DNA from: Tissierella sp032104385
GTDB taxonomy: Bacteria > Bacillota > Clostridia > Tissierellales > Tissierellaceae
DNA length: 64,000 nucleotides
Direction: 5' to 3'
Assembly: GCF_032104385.1 (NCBI RefSeq)
Contig: NZ_DAMCHJ010000005.1
Span: forward strand, 1 to 64,000
Positions within the stretch are counted from its first letter, which is position 1. Each line of letters starts with the position of its first letter. The notes below the pieces were generated by a model. That model was not told where the DNA came from. It did not search any database and worked only from the letters and a program-made list of their open reading frames with translations. The translations under genes were made by a program, and so were the position numbers. Shown here one piece after another: positions 53,189 to 61,183 of this stretch.

Positions 53189-54399
53189 ACATATTTGAGA
53201 GTATACAAGTATCCTTAAGTGCTATTCTTGCAAATAAGATGCGTTCCCTCCTTACTATGTTGGGAATTATTATAGGTATATCATCAGTTATTACAGTAGT
53301 GGCATTGGGAGAGGGAGGCCAAAAATTAATAGATAAAGAATTTGAACAATTCGGTGCAGGTCGTGCATATCTTTCTATGAATTGGAGTGAAAATTATTTA
53401 ACGAAAGATTTACTAACCCATGATGATATAGATGTACTTAGGGACACTTTTCCAGATGATTTAGAAGCTATTGTACCTGGTGTTAATGAGCGAGGGAAGG
53501 TTAGAACTAAAAGTAAAAAATTTGATATAAAGCTTACTGGTGCAGATGAAAATTATATTAAAATAGAAAATGTAGATATCATAAAAGGTAGATATCTGAC
53601 AGATGCAGATGTAAAGGGAAAAAGATCCGTAGCCATAATAGATAAAGGTATGGCATTAGATGCATTTGGAAGGACTGATATCTTGGGAGAGAGTATTGAT
53701 ATAGAGCTTGGAGAAAGTCAGGTTTCATTGGTTATAATAGGAGTCTATGAAAAACCAAGAAGCAGTCTTCAAGGAATGGGAGAAAAAGGCCATGGGAGCA
53801 TATTTTTACCCTATACAAACTTAGAACAAATGACGGGTGGAGGAGATAGGTTTTGGGATGCCCAGCTGAGTATCAGAAAAGGTATAGATACAAAGACTGT
53901 TACAAATAAGATGATTAGTTTAATAGAAAGAAGACATGGAAATGAAGGGGAAAATAAGTATATAATTCAAACGGCAGAGGGAGAATTACAGTCTATAAAT
54001 AAAATTACTGGAATTATAACAGTAGTTATCGGTGCTATTGCAGCTATTTCTCTTTTAGTAGGAGGAATAGGGGTTATGAATATTATGTTTGTTTCAGTTA
54101 CAGAAAGAACAAGAGAGATAGGAACAAGAAAAGCTATAGGTGCAAGGAGAAAAGATATTTTATTACAATTCTTAGTAGAATCTGTTATTGTATCAGGAAT
54201 TGGTGGAATAATTGGAACGATTATTGGAGTAGGTTTAGCCTTTATTGTTTCAAGTTTTATTAAGATACCACCTAGTGTATCTATAAAGACCATTGCTATT
54301 GCTTGGTTATTCTCAGCTGGAGTAGGCATTTTCTTTGGTATTTATCCTGCTAATAAAGCATCAAAATTGGATCCTATTGATGCCTTAAGATATGAATAG
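53185..54399 (+). CDS. MacB-like ABC transporter permease
   Basis: A 404-residue permease: first membrane helix (residues 14-42, KMRSLLTMLGIIIGISSVIT), a large extracellular MacB periplasmic-core-like domain (about 45-265), and three C-terminal helices of the FtsX fold (about 275-395, with GGIGVMNIMFVSVTERTREI and GARRKDIL). With the adaptor and ATPase it forms a MacAB-like pump. In Gram-positives such pumps export peptides or handle envelope stress. The substrate is unknown. Confidence 0.92.
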   Translation: MNIFESIQVSLSAILANKMRSLLTMLGIIIGISSVITVVALGEGGQKLIDKEFEQFGAGRAYLSMNWSENYLTKDLLTHDDIDVLRDTFPDDLEAIVPGVNERGKVRTKSKKFDIKLTGADENYIKIENVDIIKGRYLTDADVKGKRSVAIIDKGMALDAFGRTDILGESIDIELGESQVSLVIIGVYEKPRSSLQGMGEKGHGSIFLPYTNLEQMTGGGDRFWDAQLSIRKGIDTKTVTNKMISLIERRHGNEGENKYIIQTAEGELQSINKITGIITVVIGAIAAISLLVGGIGVMNIMFVSVTERTREIGTRKAIGARRKDILLQFLVESVIVSGIGGIIGTIIGVGLAFIVSSFIKIPPSVSIKTIAIAWLFSAGVGIFFGIYPANKASKLDPIDALRYE

Positions 54400-54415
54400 T
54401 ATTATTAAATTAATA

Positions 54416-54462
54416 AATATCACCATTACAAACAATATATGTAGTGGTGATATTGTTTTTCT
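54416..54462 (+). terminator. Terminator after the MacAB-like operon
   Basis: AATATCACCATTAC and GTAGTGGTGATATT (one G.U pair) form a 14-bp stem followed by GTTTTTCTT. Confidence 0.8.
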
Positions 54463-54482
54463 TGATAATTATATAACTATAC

Positions 54483-54511
54483 TAGACAATTATATATTAT
54501 GGTGGTAATAT
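54483..54511 (+). promoter_or_regulatory. Promoter of ldh
   Basis: TAGACA (54483-54488), 17 bases and TAATAT (54506-54511), with the operator placed over the expected transcription start. Confidence 0.55.
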
Positions 54512-54517
54512 ATAATT

Positions 54518-54532
54518 AGTGGTAAGACCACT
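54518..54532. promoter_or_regulatory. FadR/LldR/PdhR-type operator of ldh
   Basis: AGTGGTAAGACCACT is a perfect palindrome with a 3-base centre. TGGT-N3-ACCA is the established site type of FadR-subfamily GntR regulators such as PdhR and LldR. The gene for such a regulator follows ldh. Confidence 0.8.
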
Positions 54533-54581
54533 GAACCAACAAACCAATAAAGGGATTTATGATATGGAGGGAACTTATAAA

Positions 54582-55550
54582 ATGGAAAAGAATAGAAGTA
54601 CTAAAATATCAATTATAGGTGCAGGTGCAGTAGGAGCGACAGCTGCCTATGCAATAGTTATGGAAGGATTAGCTTCAGAATTAGTTATAGTAGATGTTAA
54701 TAAGTTAAAAACAGAAGGAGAAGTCTTAGATTTAAGTCATGGTGCTGGATTTATAAAGCCTGTAAACATTAAATCAGGAGAGTATAAGGATACCAAGGAT
54801 TCGGATATAGTCATTATAACAGCAGGGGCAGCACAAAAAACTGGAGAGACTAGAATTGATCTTGTAAATAAAAATATAAAAATACTTGAATCAATAATTC
54901 CGGAAGTTGTTAAATATAGTCCAAACTCAATACTCTTAGTAGTCTCAAATCCAGTAGATATACTAAGCTATGTAGCTTATGAGTTATCAGGATTTCCAAA
55001 GGAAAGAGTTATAGGTTCAGGTACTGTTTTAGATACATCAAGATTAAAATATGAAATAAGTAAGAAATTAAATGTGGATGCAAGAGATATCCAAACTTAT
55101 ATTATGGGAGAACACGGGGATACAGAATTCCCAGTTTGGAGTCTGACAAATATACAAGGTATCAAAATTGATGAATATGCTAAAGAAGCAAATTGCAAAT
55201 ATGATGAAGATTTTAGATATGAAGTACATGAAAATGTCAAAAATGCAGCTTATGAAGTTATAAATAGAAAAGGTGCTACATTTTATGCCATAGGATTATC
55301 TATAAAACGTATAGTAGAGGCTATATTAGGTGATGAAAAATGTATATTACCAGTATCAGTGTTGATTGAGGATTATTATGGTATAAATGATATTTATCTT
55401 GGAGTACCAGCAATCGTTGGTAGAAATGGCATTGACAAGGTATTAAAGGTAAATCTAAATGATGATGAAGTTCAAAGACTAAAGAAATCTGCAAATGTTT
55501 TAGAAGGGGTATTAAAATCATCATTCTTAGGAGATGGAATAGCAATATAA
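54582..55550 (+). CDS. ldh: L-lactate dehydrogenase
   Basis: A 322-residue NAD-dependent dehydrogenase. It has the Rossmann motif IGAGAVGATAAYAI near residue 12, coenzyme Asp in IVDVNK, loop ITAGAAQKTGETR, VVSNPVDIL, VIGSGTVLDTSR with the substrate Arg, and the catalytic His in GEHGDTEFPVWS. GAAQKTGETR is lactate-type rather than malate-type. An earlier frame begins at 54519 inside the operator. The ATG at 54582, nine bases from GGAGGG, is the better start. Confidence 0.92.
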   Translation: MEKNRSTKISIIGAGAVGATAAYAIVMEGLASELVIVDVNKLKTEGEVLDLSHGAGFIKPVNIKSGEYKDTKDSDIVIITAGAAQKTGETRIDLVNKNIKILESIIPEVVKYSPNSILLVVSNPVDILSYVAYELSGFPKERVIGSGTVLDTSRLKYEISKKLNVDARDIQTYIMGEHGDTEFPVWSLTNIQGIKIDEYAKEANCKYDEDFRYEVHENVKNAAYEVINRKGATFYAIGLSIKRIVEAILGDEKCILPVSVLIEDYYGINDIYLGVPAIVGRNGIDKVLKVNLNDDEVQRLKKSANVLEGVLKSSFLGDGIAI

Positions 55551-55555
55551 TGAAG

Positions 55556-55593
55556 AAAGTCATCTTTATTATTGAATAAAGATGACTTTTTAT
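55556..55593 (+). terminator. Terminator after ldh
   Basis: A perfect 15-bp stem (aaagtcatctttatt and its complement) with an ATTG loop and a TTTTTA tail. Confidence 0.88.
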
Positions 55594-55679
55594 CTGCAGA
55601 GTTTTAGTTATTCCTTGAAATAGAATAATTTATTAGGTAGAATATAATGAGGAATCAAATTGAGAAAGGAAGAAATATT

Positions 55680-56381
55680 ATGTTTACTCCAATTAAAAAC
55701 ACAACTGTTTCTGAGAAGGTAGTTGAACAAATTAAAGATATGCTTTCAAAGGGAAATTTAAATAAAGGTGATAGACTACCATCTGAAAGGCAAATGGCTG
55801 AAACATTAGAAGTAAGTAGGTCTTCTGTAAGAGAAGCACTAAGGGAATTAGAAATGATAGGATTAATTGAATCTAGACAAGGAGAAGGAAACTTTATTAA
55901 AAGTAATTTTGAGGATATATTATTCGAGCCATTTTCTACAATTTTTTTAATAAAAGAAAGTAATGCAAAAGAAATATTAGAGCTTAGGAATGTAATAGAA
56001 AAAGGAACTGTAGTATTAGCAGCTGAACGGATTACAGCAGATGAGTTGGAGGATATAAGAAAGATTTTAGATAATGCTGAAAACTTAGATTCGGAAGAAG
56101 AATTAGCAAAACTAGATATAATATTTCACTATAAAATAGCACAGGCAAGTAAAAATTTTCTTTTGCAAAGTATATTAAATGCGGTTTCATCCCTTATTGA
56201 GGCGTCAATAAAAGATATAAGAAAAAACATAATGATAAAGGATGAGCATAAAGAAATAATAAAAAAACAGCATCTAGATATATACGAATCTCTAGAGTCA
56301 CATAATCCCAAAATTGCTGAAAGGGCTATGTCAAGTCATCTTGATTTTGTTAACAATGAAATGAAAAAATCTATAATATAA
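55680..56381 (+). CDS. FadR-subfamily GntR regulator, likely of lactate metabolism
   Basis: About 233 residues: winged helix (about 10-75, PSERQMAETLEVSRSSVREALRELEMIGLIESRQGEGNFI) and an all-helical FCD ligand-binding domain (about 85-230, with ELRNVIEKGTVVLAAERIT and DIIFHYKIAQAS). The FCD domain usually binds small organic acids. The TGGT-N3-ACCA palindrome in front of ldh is its likely site. ATG at 55680 follows AAAGGAAG. An upstream ATG at 55647 has none. Confidence 0.88.
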   Translation: MFTPIKNTTVSEKVVEQIKDMLSKGNLNKGDRLPSERQMAETLEVSRSSVREALRELEMIGLIESRQGEGNFIKSNFEDILFEPFSTIFLIKESNAKEILELRNVIEKGTVVLAAERITADELEDIRKILDNAENLDSEEELAKLDIIFHYKIAQASKNFLLQSILNAVSSLIEASIKDIRKNIMIKDEHKEIIKKQHLDIYESLESHNPKIAERAMSSHLDFVNNEMKKSII

Positions 56382-56416
56382 ATGGCATCTTTATTAATAA
56401 GTAAAGGTGCCATTTT
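56380..56416 (+). terminator. Terminator after the FadR-type regulator
   Basis: AAATGGCATCTTTA and TAAAGGTGCCATTTT pair (one G.U) around an 8-base loop. Confidence 0.8.
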
Positions 56417-56471
56417 ACTAATATTTAATATATATTTCAAGAAAAGATCTAAGAAAATATTTGCCCATATT

Positions 56472-56542
56472 CATAAATTTACGGTGAAATTATACAAAGA
56501 GCTTTAAATTATGATAATATACTAAGTATAGTATAAGAGAAT
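56472..56542 (+). repeat. Promoter-operator module, copy A
   Basis: 71 bases match 63623-63693 at 64 positions without gaps. Inside are TTATAC (56490-56495), 17 bases and GATAAT (56513-56518), then the inverted repeat TATACTA-N4-TAGTATA (56518-56535) over the likely start. About 210 bases without any gene or clear signal lie between it and the enhancer-binding protein gene. Confidence 0.8.
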
Positions 56543-56751
56543 GGATATTGGCATAATTAATAAAATGAAAATTTAAAAAAATTAAAGTGAAAAATGACAT
56601 CAAAGGTTTTCTCATAAAATTTTACTTTATTACTAGATATAAATAAATCTATGTTATTAAAGATTAATTGACGTTCATAGAAGGACTTCTGTCTCCATAA
56701 TATAATATTTGGTGCTGCTTATATTATTTACATAGAGAGGGGAAGACCATT

Positions 56752-58554
56752 TTGAAATTTGAGGTGAGAAATTTGAGTGAAGAGTTAAACGTATTTGTTC
56801 AGCAGTGTGCAGAAGCAATTGGTAATTCATTAGATGTAGAAGTAACGATTATAGATGATAACTATATAAGGATAGCAGGTACTGGCAAGTATAAAAAGGA
56901 AGTTGGTAAAAAGATACCAGAGTATTTTGTTTCTGCAAGTGTTATCAAAACTGGAAAGAGTTATATGATTGACAGTGCTAGAGATAATGAAATATGTAAC
57001 AAATGCCAAGAACATCATACTTGTGATGAAAAAGGACATATAAATGTTCCAATAACAGATGGAAAGAAAATATATGGAGCCATAAGCATACTTTGTGTAA
57101 ATGAAAAACAATTTAATGTCTTATTGAAAAAACAGAAATCATTGCAAAAATTTCTTAAAAATATAGGAGATTTACTTATATCCAAGTTTAAAGAAAATGA
57201 GTATGTAAAACAATTAGAACTAAATAATAGTCAATTTAATGTTATATTTTCTTCAATGAGTGATGGAGTATTAATGACAGATGAAAAGGGAGTCATTATT
57301 AATTGCAGTGATGCTATAAATAAATTGCTTAAACTATCTAAAGTTAAACTATTAGGAAAGAATGTGAAAGAACTTTTCTCTAATATAGAAATGGAACAAA
57401 TTAAAGACAATGAAAGTAATACTCAATTTACGGAGATTAAACTTAAAGATAGTAAGAAAATATTTTTAAGTTTAACCAGCCCAATAATTATTGATAATGT
57501 ATTTAAAGGTTTAGTTATTGTATTGATGGAAGATACAAAGATTAACACTTTAATTTACAATAAAATGAATGTTCATCAAATTTTTATCTTTGATGATATG
57601 ATTGGTGAGAGTGAAGAGTTTACTGATATCATTGAAATGGGTAAAAAGGCAGCTGCTTTTGATTCGAATGTATTGATTTTGGGTGAAAGTGGAACAGGCA
57701 AAGAGTTGTTTGCCAGATCTATTCACAATCATAATAAGCCGGCCAATAGTCCATTTATAGCTATTAATTGTGCAGCAATACCTGAGTCTCTTCTTGAGTC
57801 AGAGTTGTTTGGGTATGAAGAGGGAGCTTTTACAGGGGCTAAACAGACAGGAAAACCAGGAAAATTTGAATTGGCAAATGGTGGTACTATTTTTCTTGAT
57901 GAAATAGGAGATATGCCTTTGCATTTACAAGCTAAAATCTTAAGGGTACTGCAAGATAGGACCATAGAGAGGATTGGAGGTATAAATCCTATTCCAATTA
58001 ATGTAAGGGTTATAGCTGCCACTAACAAGAATTTAGTAAAAATGGTTGAAAATAAGGAATTTCGTGAGGATCTATATTATCGTCTAAATGTTTTTCATAT
58101 AGAAATTCCGCCTTTAAGAGAAAGACCTAAAGACATTCCCTTATTAATAGATTATTTTCTTCAAATGTACTGTGATAAATTTGGAGTAAGAAAGAAAAAG
58201 ATAGAATCCGATGCCATGGCTTTACTTATGAATTATGAATGGAAAGGAAATATAAGGGAGCTGCAGAATACTATTGAATATTTATGTTGTATATGTGAGG
58301 ATGAAAAGATATATATAGATGATGTAAAGACTAAAATTCATTTTAATGATAATAATGATGATATAGTTATTCCTTTGGAAACAAATGAAGAAATAGAAGT
58401 TATTCCTATTAATGAACTTGAAAGGAAAGAAATTAAAAAAGCATTAGATAAATATGGTTATACTACAGCAGGAAAACTTCAGGCAGCTAAGGCACTAAAT
58501 ATAGGTAAATCAACATTATATAGGAAGATTAAAGAATATAATATGGATTTTTAA
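56752..58554 (+). CDS. Sigma-54-dependent enhancer-binding regulator
   Basis: A 600-residue activator. The N-terminal GAF-like sensor (about 10-150) contains a Cys cluster, C82-x2-C85-x5-C91 with His88-His89, which could bind metal or sense redox. A PAS domain spans about 160-265. The AAA+ domain has Walker A GESGTGKE (311-318), the sigma-54 contact GAFTGA (358-363) and Walker B IFLDE (380-384). A Fis-type helix-turn-helix ends the protein (LQAAKALNIGKSTLYRKIKE). TTG at 56752 or TTG at 56773 (after GAGGTGAG) could be the start. A sigma-54 promoter lies 210 bases after its stop. Confidence 0.92.
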   Translation: MKFEVRNLSEELNVFVQQCAEAIGNSLDVEVTIIDDNYIRIAGTGKYKKEVGKKIPEYFVSASVIKTGKSYMIDSARDNEICNKCQEHHTCDEKGHINVPITDGKKIYGAISILCVNEKQFNVLLKKQKSLQKFLKNIGDLLISKFKENEYVKQLELNNSQFNVIFSSMSDGVLMTDEKGVIINCSDAINKLLKLSKVKLLGKNVKELFSNIEMEQIKDNESNTQFTEIKLKDSKKIFLSLTSPIIIDNVFKGLVIVLMEDTKINTLIYNKMNVHQIFIFDDMIGESEEFTDIIEMGKKAAAFDSNVLILGESGTGKELFARSIHNHNKPANSPFIAINCAAIPESLLESELFGYEEGAFTGAKQTGKPGKFELANGGTIFLDEIGDMPLHLQAKILRVLQDRTIERIGGINPIPINVRVIAATNKNLVKMVENKEFREDLYYRLNVFHIEIPPLRERPKDIPLLIDYFLQMYCDKFGVRKKKIESDAMALLMNYEWKGNIRELQNTIEYLCCICEDEKIYIDDVKTKIHFNDNNDDIVIPLETNEEIEVIPINELERKEIKKALDKYGYTTAGKLQAAKALNIGKSTLYRKIKEYNMDF

Positions 58555-58558
58555 AATG

Positions 58559-58606
58559 AAAAGCCTTTTGAATTTCTCAATACGAGATAATTCAAAAGGC
58601 TTTTTT
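58559..58606 (+). terminator. Terminator after the enhancer-binding protein gene
   Basis: A perfect 16-bp stem (aaaagccttttgaatt and its complement) followed by TTTTTT. Confidence 0.9.
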
Positions 58607-58634
58607 CTATTTATTTTGTAATAGAGAGAATAAA

Positions 58635-58677
58635 TTCAATTCCCGAAATAGGAAATTTTCCAACTTTGGGAATTGAA
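58635..58677. promoter_or_regulatory. Candidate upstream activator sequence
   Basis: TTCAATTCCC (58635-58644) and GGGAATTGAA (58668-58677) are perfect inverted 10-mers. Inside them is GGAAATTTTCC, and just downstream are AATTGGAATTTTGG-type repeats. About 90-130 bases upstream of the sigma-54 promoter is where an enhancer-binding protein would dock. Confidence 0.6.
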
Positions 58678-58763
58678 AAAGCTTAGAAATTCTCAAAATT
58701 GGAATTTTGGAATATATATATCCCTAAAAGCAGCATTTATTAGGGGAATATTGGACAATTTTA

Positions 58764-58780
58764 TTGGCATGAGTTTTGCA
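58764..58780 (+). promoter_or_regulatory. Sigma-54 (-24/-12) promoter
   Basis: TTGGCATGAGTTTTGCA keeps GG and GC with exactly ten bases between them and matches TGGCAc-N5-TTGCa at nearly all positions. It precedes the aminotransferase operon. Confidence 0.85.
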
Positions 58781-58865
58781 CTAATATAGTGCTAAAGAAA
58801 ATAATAGGTAATAAAACCTTGAGTAATCTTAAAATAAAAATAAATATAAGTAGATTTCAATTAAC

Positions 58866-58935
58866 CTTTGAATTTCAACTTTTTTATTTAGCTTTTAAAG
58901 GAGGTGTATTTATTAAAATCTTTTGAAATTCAAAG
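58866..58935 (+). repeat. Inverted repeat enclosing an orphan ribosome binding site
   Basis: CTTTGAATTTCAA (58866-58878) and TTGAAATTCAAAG (58923-58935) are perfect 13-bp inverted arms. The 44-base loop contains AAAGGAGGTG (58897-58906), a strong ribosome site with no ATG behind it. A GTG overlapping it opens a 21-codon frame that ends just before the aminotransferase start. Leader peptide or regulatory hairpin are both possible. Confidence 0.45.
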
Positions 58936-58971
58936 AACTAAAAATTACTTAAAGACAAGGAGATTTTAACT

Positions 58972-60144
58972 ATGAAACAAGCAAATAAAGTAGAGAATAT
59001 TCCTTTCTCACCTATTAGAAAAATATTTGATCAAGTAAATGTTTTAAAATCACAAGGAAAAGAAGTAATTAGTTTAGGAATTGGAGAGCCAGACTTTGAT
59101 ACCCCTACACATATTGTAGAGGCTATGTATGAAGCTACAAAAAAAGGTGCAACTCACTATACTCCTAATAAAGGAATTGTTGAGTTAAGACAGGCTATTG
59201 CTGATAAGCTTCTTGAAGATAATCAATTGAATTATACTCCTGAAGAGATAATATGTACTGTAGGAGTCTCCGAAGCTGTATATGTAGCTTTAAGTGCTTT
59301 TTTAAATCCAGGAGATGAGATTTTAATTCCTGATCCATCTTGGCTAAATTATGGGCATGTTACAACTCTTAATGATGCAAAGGCAGTTTATTATCCTATT
59401 ACATCTGATAATAATTTTCAAATCAATGTAGAGGATTTAGAAAAAAGGGTAAGTAGCAAAACAAAAATCATTATTATACTTGACCCAAGTAATCCAACTG
59501 GAAGTGTTCTAAGTAAAGAAACCATAAATGAGGTAGCAGAATTTGCTAAGAAACATGATTTATTAGTAATATCAGATGAAATATATGAAAAAATTATTTA
59601 TGATGGTAAAAAACATTATAGTATTGCAGCCTTACCAGGTATGAGAGAAAGAACAATAGTGTTAAATGGTTTTGCAAAGGCTTATGCAATGACAGGTTGG
59701 AGGTTGGGATACATTGCTGCACCAGCAGAACTAATTGCGCCTATGGCAAAAATACATTCATATATGGTAACAAGTGCGAGTTCAATGGTACAGTGGGGAG
59801 GAGTTGCTGCACTTAAGGGTACTCAAAAACCTCTAAATGATATGGTTGAAGAATTTAAAACAAGGAGAGATTATGTACTTAATGAAATAAATGGTATAAA
59901 AGGGCTTTCTTGTATTAAGCCAGAAGGAGCTTTTTATCTGTTTGTAGATGTTAAAGATACTGGAATGGATGGAGAAAGCTTTGCAAAATATCTCTTAGAA
60001 ACAGCTGGAGTTGCAGTTGTTCCAGGAACAGCTTTTGGAAGTAGGGCAACTCATGAAGTCAGAATTTCATATGCGACATCTTTAGATAACTTGAAAAAGG
60101 CAATGGCAAATATCAAGGATGCTTGTAATAAACTACCTATTTAA
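58972..60144 (+). CDS. PLP-dependent class I aminotransferase, aspartate aminotransferase-like
   Basis: A 390-residue fold-type I enzyme. It has ISLGIGEPDFDTPTHI near residue 35, THYTPNKGIVELRQAI, DPSNPTGSV (cofactor Asn), ISDEIYEKIIYDG, and the PLP lysine in GFAKAYAMTGWRLGY (near 235-250). A C-terminal EVRISYAT carries the carboxylate-binding Arg. Class Ib members accept aspartate, glutamate and various other amino acids. Neighbours suggest the amino donor is a 4-hydroxyglutamate-like compound. ATG follows AAGGAG. First gene behind the sigma-54 promoter. Confidence 0.88.
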   Translation: MKQANKVENIPFSPIRKIFDQVNVLKSQGKEVISLGIGEPDFDTPTHIVEAMYEATKKGATHYTPNKGIVELRQAIADKLLEDNQLNYTPEEIICTVGVSEAVYVALSAFLNPGDEILIPDPSWLNYGHVTTLNDAKAVYYPITSDNNFQINVEDLEKRVSSKTKIIIILDPSNPTGSVLSKETINEVAEFAKKHDLLVISDEIYEKIIYDGKKHYSIAALPGMRERTIVLNGFAKAYAMTGWRLGYIAAPAELIAPMAKIHSYMVTSASSMVQWGGVAALKGTQKPLNDMVEEFKTRRDYVLNEINGIKGLSCIKPEGAFYLFVDVKDTGMDGESFAKYLLETAGVAVVPGTAFGSRATHEVRISYATSLDNLKKAMANIKDACNKLPI

Positions 60145-60201
60145 TATAGATAAATTTGTTTTAGAAATATAAATTAAAATAATTTGAATGGAGTGGATAA
60201 A

Positions 60202-61089
60202 ATGTTTAAAGGAATATATACACCTATAGTTACACCATTTGATGTTGATGAAAAGATTAATTATGATTATATGAAACATAATCTAGAAAAATGGGGACAA
60301 ACAGATTTAGATGGTATAGTAGTATTAGGCTCAAATGGTGAGTTTGTTTATCTTAGTAAAGAGGAGAAGCTAGAATTAGTAAGTTTTGTTAAGAAGAATT
60401 TCAATCCAGAAAAGAAAATTATTGTAGGTACAGCTTGTGAGTCAACAAGGGAAACTATAGAACTTTCAAAAGAGATGGCTGACAGAGGAGCTGATGCAGT
60501 ACTGCTATTGCCTCCAAATTACTTTAAAGGTAGAATGAAGGAGGATATATTATATAAATATTATACTGATGTAGCAGATGCAATTTCTATACCAGTAATG
60601 ATTTATAATATGCCAGGTAATACAGGTATAAATATTTCATCAGGATTAGTTGCTAAATTGGCAAAACATCCGAATATAGTAGGAATAAAGGATACCTCTG
60701 GTAATATCGTTCAGATTTCTGAGATTGTAAGAGATACAGATGAAGATTTTGCAGTATTTGCAGGAAATGCAGGGTATTTATTGCCTGCTTTAGCAGTAGG
60801 TGCAAGGGGAGCTACATTAGCTCTTGCTAATATTATGCCAGAAGAATGCTGTAAATTGGTATCATTGTTTAAAGAGGGGAAATTAGATGAAGCTAGAGAG
60901 CTACAGTTAAAATTAATAGAGATTAATTTTGCTGTTACAGGAAGATTTGGTATACCTGCATTAAAATATGCCTTAGATTTACTTGGATATAAAGGTGGTC
61001 ATCCTAGAAGACCTTTAGTTCCACTTTCAGAAGAAAATCAAGAAATAATAAAAGAACTTTTAATAAAATACGGAGTTTTAAATCAATAA
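60202..61089 (+). CDS. DHDPS-superfamily aldolase, 4-hydroxy-2-oxoglutarate aldolase-like
   Basis: A 295-residue class I aldolase. The Schiff-base Lys163 is in GIKDTSGN and the catalytic Tyr135 in IYNMPGNTG. The substrate loop is GSNGE (43-47), as in human HOGA1 and unlike the GTTGE loop of dihydrodipicolinate synthase. The C-terminus (AVTGRFGIPALKYALDLLGY, then GGHPRRPL) also resembles HOGA1. It would split 4-hydroxy-2-oxoglutarate into pyruvate and glyoxylate, or cleave a close analogue. ATG at 60202 follows GGAGTGG. A frame from 60184 adds six residues. Alternative: a true DapA. Confidence 0.8.
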   Translation: MFKGIYTPIVTPFDVDEKINYDYMKHNLEKWGQTDLDGIVVLGSNGEFVYLSKEEKLELVSFVKKNFNPEKKIIVGTACESTRETIELSKEMADRGADAVLLLPPNYFKGRMKEDILYKYYTDVADAISIPVMIYNMPGNTGINISSGLVAKLAKHPNIVGIKDTSGNIVQISEIVRDTDEDFAVFAGNAGYLLPALAVGARGATLALANIMPEECCKLVSLFKEGKLDEARELQLKLIEINFAVTGRFGIPALKYALDLLGYKGGHPRRPLVPLSEENQEIIKELLIKYGVLNQ

Positions 61090-61120
61090 GAAAGATTAAT
61101 ATTAGATAGATAAAAATTGA

Positions 61121-61152
61121 TAACCTCAGTAGGCAGGTGTCTACTGAGGTTA
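61121..61152 (+). terminator. Hairpin between aldolase and symporter genes
   Basis: A perfect 12-bp stem (taacctcagtag/ctactgaggtta) with an 8-base loop GCAGGTGT and no T-run. More likely an RNA processing or stability element than a full terminator. Confidence 0.55.
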
Positions 61153-61183
61153 ATAAAAACCTAATGTACTAGGAGGAAGAGTT

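Noticed and set aside
53967..54329. 120-codon minus-strand frame opposite the MacB-like permease
   Set aside because: Shadow frame of membrane helices, with no start signal or family features.
54519..54581. Longer ldh start at 54519
   Set aside because: It would start inside the operator and promoter start region. The ATG at 54582 has GGAGGG and matches the family N-terminus.
60202..61089. Plain dihydrodipicolinate synthase (dapA) annotation
   Set aside because: The GSNGE loop, HOGA1-like C-terminus and catabolic neighbours argue against it, though enzyme data would be needed to settle it.
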